Shown one piece after another: positions 32,239 through 40,121 of a stretch of DNA of 63,651 bases. The translations under genes and the position numbers were made by a program. The notes beneath the pieces were generated by a model. That model was not told the DNA's origin. It made no database searches and was given only the letters and a program-made list of their open reading frames with translations. How positions within the stretch are numbered: the first letter of the stretch is position 1; each line of letters starts with the position of its first letter. This stretch comes from an uncultured Bacteroidia bacterium (GTDB taxonomy: Bacteria > Bacteroidota > Bacteroidia > Bacteroidales > UBA932): assembly GCA_902784435.1 (NCBI GenBank), contig CACZUR010000011.1:1-63651 (forward strand), written 5' to 3'.

Positions 32239-33251
32239 CCAAGATTATCGTAGACTGCTTCGGCGGAGACCACAGCCCGCAGGCACCTGTACAGGGCGCC
32301 CTGGATGCGCTGGCCCAAAACCCCGATCTGTATATCCTCCTGAGCGGAGACCGGGCCCTGCTGGAAAAAGAACTGGAAGGCAAAAACTACGATGCCTCGC
32401 GGCTGGAGATTCTCCATGCCCCGGAAGTGATTGGCTGTGAAGAAAAACCCACGGACGTAGTGCGCCTCAAGCGCAATTCCTCCATGATGAAGGCCATGAT
32501 CCTCCTGCGGGACAGCGACGATGTGGCCGCCATGGTCTCTACCGGTTCGACCGGCGCCCTGGTCACCGGCGCCCTGGTGCGCCTGGGCCGCATTCCAGGG
32601 GTCATCCGTCCGGCCTTCTGCCCCATCCTTCCCACCATGGACGGTGGGCTGGTGGGCATCTGCGACAGCGGAGCCAACGTAGAGGTAACACCCGCCCACC
32701 TGCGGCAGTTCGCCATCATGGCATCGCTCTACCTGGAGAATGTCTATGGCGTAAAGCAGCCGCGGGTTGCACTTCTGAATGTGGGCAAAGAGCCCGAAAA
32801 AGGCGACGAAATCCGCCAGGAAACCTATCAGCTGCTGTGCCAGACGCCCTGCGTGCACTTCGTGGGCAATATGGAAAGCCGGGACCTGCTCAGCGGCCGC
32901 TACGACGTAGTGGTGGCCGATGGTTTCAGCGGAAACGTCCTGGTTAAAACCACCGAAGGCACCGCCCTGGAACTGCTGAAGAAACTCAAGAAAGAGATCT
33001 ACGGCAGCCCGCTGTACAAACTGGGAGCGCTGTTGCAAAAACCCATGTTCAAGCAGCTGAAAGAATTCATGAACTACCAGAACTACGGCGGCAGCGTGCT
33101 GCTGGGCACCTCCAAGGTAATAGTCAAAGGGCATGGTTCCTCCAAGGCCGTCGCCGTACAAAAATGCATCGAACAAGCCTACCGGATGCACATCAGCCAC
33201 CTCTCGTCCCAAATTGAAACCGAAATAGCAAAGTATGAACACTATGTTTGA
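32235..33251 (+). CDS. plsX: Phosphate acyltransferase PlsX
   Basis: Converts acyl-ACP and acyl-phosphate, the first step of PlsX/PlsY phospholipid synthesis. The start ATG 32235 overlaps the previous stop. MTKIIVDCFGGDHSP carries the D-x-x-G-G-D nucleotide-like site. Family motifs include MVSTGSTGALVTGAL, LPTMDGG and VADGFSGNVLVKTTEG. 338 residues, a normal length. An upstream start would run through the whole preceding gene in another frame and is spurious. It overlaps the ACP gene by 17 bases. Confidence 0.95.
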   Translation: MTKIIVDCFGGDHSPQAPVQGALDALAQNPDLYILLSGDRALLEKELEGKNYDASRLEILHAPEVIGCEEKPTDVVRLKRNSSMMKAMILLRDSDDVAAMVSTGSTGALVTGALVRLGRIPGVIRPAFCPILPTMDGGLVGICDSGANVEVTPAHLRQFAIMASLYLENVYGVKQPRVALLNVGKEPEKGDEIRQETYQLLCQTPCVHFVGNMESRDLLSGRYDVVVADGFSGNVLVKTTEGTALELLKKLKKEIYGSPLYKLGALLQKPMFKQLKEFMNYQNYGGSVLLGTSKVIVKGHGSSKAVAVQKCIEQAYRMHISHLSSQIETEIAKYEHYV

Positions 33252-33477
33252 CAAAGTGCAGGCCATCCTGGCCAAACAACTCAGGCTGGATCCTGCCAAA
33301 ATAACCCTCCAATCTCTCATCAAGAAAGACCTGGGAGCAGACTCCCTGGATATCCTGCAGCTGCTGATGCGCATCGAAGACCAGTACGGCATCGTCATCC
33401 CGGACCAGGCACTGGCCAAATTCGAAACGGTAGCCGACGTAGTGGACTACCTGGAAAAACAAGAAGTGGTCCTTTAA
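33235..33477 (+). CDS. acpP: Acyl carrier protein
   Basis: An 80-residue acidic carrier. The phosphopantetheine serine is Ser37 in G-A-D-S-L-D, with helix II following (L-D-I-L-Q-L-L-M-R-I-E-D). Start ATG 33235 lies inside plsX; ATG 33244 (MFDKVQ) is the alternative. Its place at the end of fakA-fakB-plsX suggests it serves exogenous acyl groups. It overlaps the convergent kinase gene by 4 bases. Confidence 0.93.
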   Translation: MNTMFDKVQAILAKQLRLDPAKITLQSLIKKDLGADSLDILQLLMRIEDQYGIVIPDQALAKFETVADVVDYLEKQEVVL

Positions 33478-35129
33478 CCTCCGATAAACTCCCGCAGCAG
33501 CGATGTTGCGGGAATTTCTTTGTCCGGAACGGGGACGAAGTAGTGGATGAACTTGAGCAGGCGGTGGGACTCGGCATATTCCGGGCAGTTCTGCGGAACG
33601 CTCCTCAGAATGGGCTCGGCGTGGTTTTTCATCACCGCAAACTCAATCAGATAGGCACTGTTGAACATGGCATCGGCCGTTTCCTGGTAAGGATAGATCC
33701 ACTTCTGCTCGGCGTCCAGTACATTCTGCCAGTTGGAAATGGATTCCCGGGCCGTGAAGGCGCCCTTGTTGTAGTCGCGGACAATGCGCCGCAGCAGGCG
33801 GTTGTCGCTGGTGGGAATCATGTTGTGGTCGTCCAGCAGCGTGCCGGTAAGGGTGTTGATGAAAATCTTGAACTTGGCCGATTCGGGGATGTTGGCCGTG
33901 AGGGCCGGGTTCAAGGCATGGATCCCTTCTATGAGAAGGATCCTCCCCTCTCCCAGCTGCAGTTTGCGGCCATTGTATTCCCTCAGTCCGGTCACAAAGT
34001 TGTATTCCGGCACGGATACTTCTTCTCCGGCAATCAGTTTCATGATGTCGCTCTCCATGAGCGCATGGTCCACCGTATCGAAATTATCGAAGTCGTAGCT
34101 GCCGTCCGGGAACTTGGGCGTGTCGGCCCGGTTCACGAAATAATCGTCCGTACTCACGGATACGGGTTTGAGGCCGCAGGCCTTGAGCTGGATGGACAGA
34201 CGCTTGCAGAAGGTGGTTTTTCCGGAAGAGGAGGGGCCGGTAATGAGCACGACGCTCAGGGGATGTTCGCTGCGGTAGCGACGGTCCACTTCCTCTGCGA
34301 TTTGGACGATTTTTTTCTCCTGAAGGGCCTCGGCAATCTGGATGAGTTCACTGGCGCGGCCGTGCAGGAAGGCTTCGTTCACGTCGCCCACGGTAGAAAG
34401 GCCCATGATGATGTTCCAGCGGAGCGCCTCCTTGAACATCTCGAAGGTACGGGGCTGGTCCTCAAAACCGGCCACGCGGGAAGGATCCTCGCGGGAAGGC
34501 ACCTGCAGCAGCAGGCCGTCGTGATAAAGCCGCAAGCCCCAGACTTTCAGATATCCGGTAGACGGGACCAGTTTTCCGTAGTAATAATCGGCCGTTTCTC
34601 CCAGCGTATAATAATCCGTATAGGCTTCGCCGCTGGTTTCCAGCAGACGCACCTTGTCTTCGAAACCGGCCTTGCGGAATTCCTTGATGGCACGTTCCGT
34701 CTGCACGTCGTAGCGGTGGAAAGGCATATCCTTCCGGACCAGGTCCTGCATCCGTTCCTCCAGGGCAGTAAGGTCCTCCGGGGTAAGAGCACTGCCGTCG
34801 GCCTTTCTCAGGTGGCAGAAATAGCCATGCGAAATGGGATGTTCTATGTACAGGCGGCTGCCTGGGAAAACATCGGCCGATGCCTTGTACAGCAAGAAAT
34901 AAAGCGAGCGGCAATACACACGCATGCCGCTCGAATCACGGACATCCATAAATTCGATGTCCTTATTCTGATAGACTTTGAACTTGAGTCCCTGGGACAC
35001 ATTGTTCACCTTGGCCGACACGATGGGATAGGGTGCCTGGCAGGCGAACTCGGACAACATCTGGACGAGAGAGGTGCCCTCCGGGAAGCGCTTCGTCTCT
35101 TGGGTGTTCTTGCAATAGACCTGGACCAT
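33474..35129 (-). CDS. TGS-domain nucleoside (uridine-type) kinase
   Basis: Bacteroidota-type fusion: a TGS domain (residues 1-60; VQVYCKNTQETKRFPEGTSL), a threonyl-tRNA-synthetase-like second additional domain (about 65-210, including H-P-I-S-H-G-Y-F and H-R-Y-D-V), then a uridine kinase/phosphoribulokinase P-loop domain (about 275-480; VLITGPSSSGKTTFCKRL, V-S-T-D-D-Y-F, IEGIHALNP). 551 residues. Start ATG 35129 is fixed by the promoter at 35150; the ORF's longer start lies upstream of the transcription start. Substrate probably a pyrimidine nucleoside. Confidence 0.9.
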   Translation of the reverse strand: MVQVYCKNTQETKRFPEGTSLVQMLSEFACQAPYPIVSAKVNNVSQGLKFKVYQNKDIEFMDVRDSSGMRVYCRSLYFLLYKASADVFPGSRLYIEHPISHGYFCHLRKADGSALTPEDLTALEERMQDLVRKDMPFHRYDVQTERAIKEFRKAGFEDKVRLLETSGEAYTDYYTLGETADYYYGKLVPSTGYLKVWGLRLYHDGLLLQVPSREDPSRVAGFEDQPRTFEMFKEALRWNIIMGLSTVGDVNEAFLHGRASELIQIAEALQEKKIVQIAEEVDRRYRSEHPLSVVLITGPSSSGKTTFCKRLSIQLKACGLKPVSVSTDDYFVNRADTPKFPDGSYDFDNFDTVDHALMESDIMKLIAGEEVSVPEYNFVTGLREYNGRKLQLGEGRILLIEGIHALNPALTANIPESAKFKIFINTLTGTLLDDHNMIPTSDNRLLRRIVRDYNKGAFTARESISNWQNVLDAEQKWIYPYQETADAMFNSAYLIEFAVMKNHAEPILRSVPQNCPEYAESHRLLKFIHYFVPVPDKEIPATSLLREFIGG

Positions 35130-35149
35130 TTTGCTGGGAATTTGATTCG

Positions 35150-35180
35150 CAAAGGTAGCAAAAGACCGGGGAAATTGCAA
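35150..35180 (-). promoter_or_regulatory. Kinase promoter
   Basis: Minus strand TACCTTTG (plus 35150-35157) with TTG 20 bases upstream. Good consensus, 21 bases from ATG 35129. Confidence 0.72.
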
Positions 35181-35197
35181 TATGGCCCGCGTAGTTT

Positions 35198-36070
35198 TTA
35201 GAAAGACAGGGCGTGCAGCCAGTCTGTGAAGGATTGCTGCCAGGTAGCCACTTCCGGGGTCATTTTGGTGCTGTCCGCGCCAAAGCCGTGACCGCCGGTT
35301 TCAAACTCCAGGTAGCGGTGCGGGACGCGGTTGGCCCTCAGGGCCGAATCCAGCATCTGGGAATTGTGCGCATCGATGACCGGATCGTCGGCACAGTTGA
35401 CGAGGAACACAGGGGGCATATCCGGGCGCATGTGGTTTTCCATGGAAAGGGAATCCCTAAGGAGGATGCGCTTGACGGTACGTTCTCCCATGAGCCCCAG
35501 GCGGGAGCGCTTGTGTACATAACGCTCGTCCGTCAGGGTGACCACCGGATAGATGGATGCCAGGAAATCCGGCCGGAGGGAAACTTCCGGCTTGATATTA
35601 TACCGCTCCAGGAAATTGGTGTCGAAGAAGGCGCCGGACATGGCAGCCAGATGGCCGCCGGCGGCAAAGCCCAATACGCCCACCGGGCCGTTATAACGCT
35701 GACGCACCAGCTGGATGGCCCGCTGCAGGTCGCAGATCTGGTCCGGGTGGCGGTTGCCCCGGATAACGGTACGGTACTTGGACACGTACTCCATTTTGCC
35801 GGCCACACGGTAGCGCAGCACATAGGCGGCATAGCCTTCCGAGACCAGCCACTGGGCCACCTTGGTGCCTTCTGCATCTTTTTCCAGCCAGTGATAGTTC
35901 CCGCCGGGGCATATGATGACAGCGGCACGGGGCGTACCTTCCGGCATATAGGCGGTCAGGGTGGCCTGCTTGGCTTTACAGCTGGTTCCCTGCCAAATAT
36001 TTTCCTGTGCCTGGACCGCCAGAGAGCCGCCCAGACACAAGAGAAGTACAATTGTCAAGTAACGTTTCAT
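35198..36070 (-). CDS. Exported alpha/beta hydrolase lacking its nucleophile Ser
   Basis: Secreted esterase-family protein (signal peptide to about 21, ending V-Q-A-Q) related to acetyl/feruloyl-type esterases. The oxyanion region VIICPGGNYHWLEKDAEG is typical. The elbow, expected as G-F-S-A-G-G-H, reads G-F-A-A-G-G-H (134-140; codon GCC at the Ser position), while the other triad members appear intact (Asp in C-A-D-D-P-V-I, His in G-G-H-G-F-G). One base change TCC to GCC would explain it. It is either inactivated or repurposed for binding. It stands upstream of the kinase with a beta-barrel gene behind it. Confidence 0.85.
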   Translation of the reverse strand: MKRYLTIVLLLCLGGSLAVQAQENIWQGTSCKAKQATLTAYMPEGTPRAAVIICPGGNYHWLEKDAEGTKVAQWLVSEGYAAYVLRYRVAGKMEYVSKYRTVIRGNRHPDQICDLQRAIQLVRQRYNGPVGVLGFAAGGHLAAMSGAFFDTNFLERYNIKPEVSLRPDFLASIYPVVTLTDERYVHKRSRLGLMGERTVKRILLRDSLSMENHMRPDMPPVFLVNCADDPVIDAHNSQMLDSALRANRVPHRYLEFETGGHGFGADSTKMTPEVATWQQSFTDWLHALSF

Positions 36071-36097
36071 ATCCTTTTTATCCGTTGCGGACCGCTA

Positions 36098-36532
36098 TTA
36101 AAACAGATAGCGGATGCCCAGCGCGATGGATGTCCAACCAAAAGCTGTGCCAGGGATAAAGACGAAGGTGGGTTTCCAATCCAGGGAAAGCTGGAGCGGA
36201 AAATCAAAGCAGTACTCCAAGCCCAGATGGGCACCGGCACCCATGCTGAAGGTGGTCTGGTCGTTCACATTGACCAGGGAGATGCCAACCTGAGGACCGG
36301 CAAAGAAATTGAGCGGGCCCAGGGGTGCTACCTGAAAATCGTAGGCGGCACCGGCGCTGATGGCACCTGCACTCCAACCCAGATCCAGCTGGCCAAAGTT
36401 TTCTCCACCCAGCGTGTGCTGATAAGAGAGTTCTGCACCATAACCGATGCGGACACCAATGGCGCGGGGCTGAGCAGCGGCAACAACGGCCATGCCCAGG
36501 ACAGCGGCTGCAACGAGTAAAAATTTCTTCAT
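36098..36532 (-). CDS. Small outer-membrane beta-barrel protein
   Basis: A 144-residue protein with signal peptide MKKFLLVAAAVLGMAVVAAA and an eight-strand-like barrel (A-I-G-V-R-I-G-Y-G-A-E-L-S-Y, F-F-A-G-P-Q-V-G-I-S-L), ending in the outer-membrane-type L-G-I-R-Y-L-F. Porin-like family, no specific function. 27 bases upstream of the esterase gene, so probably co-transcribed. Confidence 0.8.
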   Translation of the reverse strand: MKKFLLVAAAVLGMAVVAAAQPRAIGVRIGYGAELSYQHTLGGENFGQLDLGWSAGAISAGAAYDFQVAPLGPLNFFAGPQVGISLVNVNDQTTFSMGAGAHLGLEYCFDFPLQLSLDWKPTFVFIPGTAFGWTSIALGIRYLF

Positions 36533-36590
36533 AATAATATAGGTTTAAATTAATACGGTCTATTACCATGCGAAATTACAGTTTTTTTTC

Positions 36591-36598
36591 TAAATTTG
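36591..36598 (+). promoter_or_regulatory. -7 element before the DHS-like gene
   Basis: TAAATTTG, with the initiation codon at 36666; gives a leader of about 60 bases. -33 unclear. Confidence 0.45.
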
Positions 36599-36665
36599 CA
36601 AAGTTTAAGCCGCCGGGTTGGAGACCACGGACTGGTTTCGCCCGCCGGCAGCAATTATCAGTAAA

Positions 36666-37634
36666 ATGGAAAAGGGACCTATCTCTCAATTCATCCTTCA
36701 CAACTACCGTCATTTCAACGCCGCAGCCCTGGTAGACGCTGCAAAAGCCTATGAAGACCTTCTGAACAAGGGTGGCAAGATGTTTCTGGCCATGGCCGGC
36801 GCCATGAGCACCGCCGAACTGGGCCTTTCCCTGGCCGAAATGATCCGCCAGGACAAGATTGCCTTTGTCTGCTGCAGCGCCAACAACCTGGAAGAAGACA
36901 TCATGAACCTGGTGGCCCACAGCCACTATTACAGGGTTCCCGGCTACCGTGACCTCACCCCTAAGCAGGAACAGGAACTGCTGGACAACCACTACAACCG
37001 TGTAACGGACACCTGCATCCCGGAAGAGGAAGCATTCCGCCGTCTGGAAAAACACCTGGTAGAGGTTTGGGACAAAGCCAAGGCAGAAGGCAAGAGATAT
37101 CTCCCCTACGAATTCATTTATCAGATGATCCGCAGCGGTGTCCTGAAGCAGTACTATGAGATTGACCCCAAGGACAGCTGGGTAGTGGCCGCCTGCGAAA
37201 AGAACATCCCCATCATCTGCCCCGCGTGGGAAGACTGCACCACCGGTAATATCTTTACCGCACATGTCATCCGCGGAGAGTACGACCCGCACATGGTCAT
37301 CCAGGGTGTAGAGGTCATGATGTTCCTGGTGGACTGGTACAAGAAGAACGCCCCCGGCGTGGGCTTCTTCCAGATTGGCGGCGGCACCGCCGGCGACTTC
37401 CCCATCTGCTGCGTTCCCATGATGGAACAGGACCTGGGCTGGGAAGGCACTCCCCTGTGGGCCTATTTCTGCCAAATCTCCGACTCCACCACTTCCTACG
37501 GTTCTTACTCCGGTGCCGTGCCCAACGAGAAAATCACCTGGGGCAAGCTGGCACCCGACACGCCCAAATTCATCGTGGAATCCGATGCCACCATCGTGGC
37601 GCCGCTCATCTTCGCTTATGTCCTGGGCTGGTAA
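36666..37634 (+). CDS. Deoxyhypusine-synthase-like (homospermidine synthase-type) protein
   Basis: NAD-dependent transferase of the deoxyhypusine synthase family. Bacteria lack eIF5A, so these act on polyamines (homospermidine synthase-like) or unknown amines. Seen are FNAAALVDAAKAYEDLL, an NAD-binding F-L-A-M-A-G-A-M-S-T, G-F-F-Q-I-G-G-G-T-A-G-D-F-P, and the lysine that carries the butylamine in EKITWGKLAP. 322 residues from ATG 36666 (MEKGPISQFILHNYRHF), the family N-terminus; the longer start adds odd residues. An AraC-like gene overlaps its last 17 bases. Confidence 0.85.
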   Translation: MEKGPISQFILHNYRHFNAAALVDAAKAYEDLLNKGGKMFLAMAGAMSTAELGLSLAEMIRQDKIAFVCCSANNLEEDIMNLVAHSHYYRVPGYRDLTPKQEQELLDNHYNRVTDTCIPEEEAFRRLEKHLVEVWDKAKAEGKRYLPYEFIYQMIRSGVLKQYYEIDPKDSWVVAACEKNIPIICPAWEDCTTGNIFTAHVIRGEYDPHMVIQGVEVMMFLVDWYKKNAPGVGFFQIGGGTAGDFPICCVPMMEQDLGWEGTPLWAYFCQISDSTTSYGSYSGAVPNEKITWGKLAPDTPKFIVESDATIVAPLIFAYVLGW

Positions 37635-38067
37635 AACACCTTTCAAACGAATCTTCAGGAGCCTGTTCCGCCAAGAGCAGGCTCCTTCTTCTCTGTCACT
37701 GGACGCAGAAGGTCCCGTGATTCCCCTTTCTGAGGAACAGATGCAGGAGCTGGACCGGCTGGTAAAAGCCTGGGTAGACGAAAAAGGATACCGAATGCCG
37801 GACAAGAGCATCCACGAGGCTGCGCAGCGTATCGGCACCACTTCCCCGCTCCTGTACCGCTATTGCCTGACCCAGGGCACAGATTTCCGCAGCTGGCGCA
37901 CCTGGCTCCGTATCCAGGATGCCCAGGAGCAGCTGGTGGCCGAACCCGATACGCCCGCCTCTACCATCGCCCGCCGAGTAGGCATCAACGACCGCAGCAA
38001 TTTCACCCGCCAATTCAGGGCCATCACCGGTTTTACGCCGGACCAGTGGAGAAAAATGCAAAAATAA
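37618..38067 (+). CDS. AraC-type HTH regulator (DNA-binding domain only)
   Basis: A 149-residue protein with the AraC C-terminal double HTH (about 60-149): SIHEAAQRIGTTSPLLYRYC for the first helix pair and STIARRVGINDRSNFTRQFR then F-R-A-I-T-G-F-T-P for the second. There is no sensor domain. ATG 37618 lies inside the DHS-like gene. A GC hairpin at 37658-37685, which looks like the DHS gene's terminator, falls inside this ORF, so the true start may be later. Confidence 0.7.
   Translation: MSWAGKTPFKRIFRSLFRQEQAPSSLSLDAEGPVIPLSEEQMQELDRLVKAWVDEKGYRMPDKSIHEAAQRIGTTSPLLYRYCLTQGTDFRSWRTWLRIQDAQEQLVAEPDTPASTIARRVGINDRSNFTRQFRAITGFTPDQWRKMQK
37658..37692 (+). terminator. Terminator-like hairpin inside the AraC-like ORF
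   Basis: GGAGCCTG (37658-37665) and CAGGCTCC (37678-37685) with a 12-base loop, then TTCTTCT. It sits 24 bases after the DHS-like stop. Weak T tract; may attenuate rather than terminate. Confidence 0.45.
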
Positions 38068-38068
38068 T

Positions 38069-38098
38069 TTGCAAATCCAATTTTTCTTTCTACCTTTG
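38069..38098 (+). promoter_or_regulatory. Promoter of the ABC operon
   Basis: TTG (38069-38071), 19 bases, TACCTTTG (38091-38098): near-perfect consensus. Confidence 0.8.
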
Positions 38099-38100
38099 CG

Positions 38101-38122
38101 GTGTACTAATAAACTAATACAC
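38101..38122. promoter_or_regulatory. YtrA-type operator
   Basis: Dyad GTGTACTA-N6-TAATACAC immediately downstream of the -7 element. This matches the palindrome type bound by YtrA-subfamily GntR repressors, and the operon's third gene encodes such a protein, so autorepression by promoter blocking is likely. Confidence 0.72.
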
Positions 38123-38132
38123 TCGCAAAGAT

Positions 38133-38957
38133 ATGATTACCGTAAAAGATTTATCCTTCAGTTACGGCACCAAAGGGGTACTGAAAAACATCAGTCTAAC
38201 CCTGGAAGGCGGTAACATCTATGGTCTGCTGGGAGAAAACGGTGTGGGCAAAACCACCCTCCTCACCCTGCTGTGCGGCCTTAAGGCGCCCCAGACCGGC
38301 ACCATCGACACCGACGGGCGCAATCCCTTCGACCGTGAGCCTTCCCTGCTGGCAGAGCAATTCTATCTGCCGGACGAGGTAGCTCCCGTTCACAACCGCG
38401 CCAGCCAGTTTGGTCTGGAGACCGGCAAACTCTGGCCCAAGTATGACCACACCAAGTTCCTCTGCGTACTCCGCGATTTTGAGGTAGACGAGAACCAGCG
38501 GATGGACACCATGAGCGCCGGCCAGCTCAAAAAGACCTGGATTTCCTTCGCGCTCGCGTGCAACGCGCGCCATTATTTCATGGACGAGCCCACCAACGGT
38601 CTGGACATCCCTTCCAAGGCCCAGTTCCGCAAGGCCATCACCAAGTACACGGCCGAAGACAGCGCCGTGGTCATCTCTACACACCAGGTCCGGGACCTGG
38701 AGAACATCATCGACCCCATCATCATCCTGGACAAGGAAGACGTACTCCTGAACGCATCGCTGGAAACTATCAGCCAGAAACTCTTCTTCGATTACGGTAC
38801 GGAAATCCATCCGGAAGCCCTTTATCTGGAACGCACGCCCGGCGGCGCCATCCAGGTGTATCCCAACACCATCGGCGAGGACTCCAAGGTAAATCTGGAA
38901 GCCCTTTTCAATGCGGTCCACACGCACAAAGATGTAGTTAAAGCCTTATTTGCCTAG
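38133..38957 (+). CDS. ABC transporter ATPase
   Basis: A 274-residue YtrB-like ATPase. Walker A GLLGENGVGKTTLL (31-44), signature as M-S-A-G-Q-L-K-K, and Walker B with catalytic Glu in F-M-D-E-P-T-N-G-L-D. The C-terminal extension (about 205-274) is typical of this subfamily. It pairs with the permease 4 bases downstream and the GntR regulator. Bacterial relatives respond to cell-envelope stress or export peptides; here this is inference. Confidence 0.92.
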   Translation: MITVKDLSFSYGTKGVLKNISLTLEGGNIYGLLGENGVGKTTLLTLLCGLKAPQTGTIDTDGRNPFDREPSLLAEQFYLPDEVAPVHNRASQFGLETGKLWPKYDHTKFLCVLRDFEVDENQRMDTMSAGQLKKTWISFALACNARHYFMDEPTNGLDIPSKAQFRKAITKYTAEDSAVVISTHQVRDLENIIDPIIILDKEDVLLNASLETISQKLFFDYGTEIHPEALYLERTPGGAIQVYPNTIGEDSKVNLEALFNAVHTHKDVVKALFA

Positions 38958-38961
38958 CCTT

Positions 38962-39771
38962 ATGAACAATCAGTTTTTCTCTCCCCAGCGCTTCTGGTCC
39001 TACTTCAAATACGATCTTATCCAACTGTGGCGCAACCACATGAAGGCGGCCGTGGGTATCGGCCTGGCCGGGCTCATCGCCTACATTGTCACCGTCACCT
39101 TCAACCTGATTTTCGACGGCACGTGGACCGGCCCCGGCGTCACAGCCCGCTTCAGCATCTTCTTCATCGCTTTCACCGTGCTGGAACTCTATCAGACCCG
39201 CACCTATGGTTATCTCACGGATAAGAAGCAAGGCAGCGCCTGGCTCATGATGCCGGCTTCCACCTTCGAGAAGTGGCTGTCCATGATCCTGATTACCATC
39301 ATTATCCTCCCTGCCATCTTCCTGGTGGTTTCCCTGCTGGTAGACGGTTTCCTGTCGCTGGTAGACCCTACCGTGGGTTCTTCCATGCTGGCATCGCTGG
39401 ACCACGGCCTGCAGGAGCTGGGCGGCGGCCTGGTGGAAATCAACAATGAGTATTCCACCACCTGGTCCATGGGCGCCTTCATTCCCCTGCTGTACGTGAG
39501 TCTGTGCGTGAATTTCCTGTTCTTCCTGCTCTGCGGCCTCATTTTCAAGAAAAATAAGATTGTCTGGGCGTTCGTCATCATCTTCGTCATTTCCACCGTC
39601 CTGTCCATCCTGAGCATTTCCTTCGACCTGAACGTGGACGTAGCCGACGATTTTGCCACGGCCGAACAGCAGATCCGCCACTTCCTCTGCAGTTCCACCG
39701 CCATCCTGGCCCTGGTTGCAGCAGGCCTTGCCGGTGGTATCTTCTACAGGCTTAAAACCTTAAAGCATTAA
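38962..39771 (+). CDS. ABC transporter permease
   Basis: A 269-residue membrane protein with six hydrophobic segments (about 30-52, 62-80, 105-130, 175-195, 205-225 and 237-258), starting MNNQFFSPQRFWSYFKYDL. No sequence motif identifies the cargo. ATG 38962 follows the ATPase stop directly; four extra upstream codons are not needed. Confidence 0.85.
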   Translation: MNNQFFSPQRFWSYFKYDLIQLWRNHMKAAVGIGLAGLIAYIVTVTFNLIFDGTWTGPGVTARFSIFFIAFTVLELYQTRTYGYLTDKKQGSAWLMMPASTFEKWLSMILITIIILPAIFLVVSLLVDGFLSLVDPTVGSSMLASLDHGLQELGGGLVEINNEYSTTWSMGAFIPLLYVSLCVNFLFFLLCGLIFKKNKIVWAFVIIFVISTVLSILSISFDLNVDVADDFATAEQQIRHFLCSSTAILALVAAGLAGGIFYRLKTLKH

Positions 39772-39775
39772 TACT

Positions 39776-40117
39776 ATGGACTTTCACGGAGACAAACCCA
39801 TCTATCTTCAGATTGCCGACGTGTTTTGCGACAGCATCCTGAGCGGCTCTCTGAAAGCGGACGAGAGAATCCCATCTGTCCGTGAATACGGCGCCGACAT
39901 CGGCGTGAATCCCAACACCGTGATGCGCGTGTACGAAAAACTCACCGCAGACGGCATCATCTACAACAAACGCGGCATCGGATACTTCGTATCCCAGGAA
40001 GCCCGCGAAAAGATTCTGGACACCCAGCGGGCCGAATTCCTGGCCAAAGAAGTGCCGGCCATCCGCCGCCGCCTGGAACTGCTGGGCCTTGATGCAAATA
40101 TATTTAACCAAAAATAG
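39776..40117 (+). CDS. GntR-family regulator, YtrA subfamily
   Basis: A 113-residue repressor with an N-terminal winged helix (residues 1-75; P-I-Y-L-Q-I-A-D-V, RIPSVREYGADIGVNPNTVM, G-I-G-Y-F-V) and only a short dimerisation tail. It is encoded in the operon it presumably controls through the operator at 38101-38122. Confidence 0.92.
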   Translation: MDFHGDKPIYLQIADVFCDSILSGSLKADERIPSVREYGADIGVNPNTVMRVYEKLTADGIIYNKRGIGYFVSQEAREKILDTQRAEFLAKEVPAIRRRLELLGLDANIFNQK

Positions 40118-40121
40118 ACCC

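Noticed and set aside
31188-33251. A 687-codon ORF ending in PlsX
   Set aside because: Its first ~350 codons lie in a shadow frame of the acyltransferase-like gene; only the PlsX part from 32235 is real.
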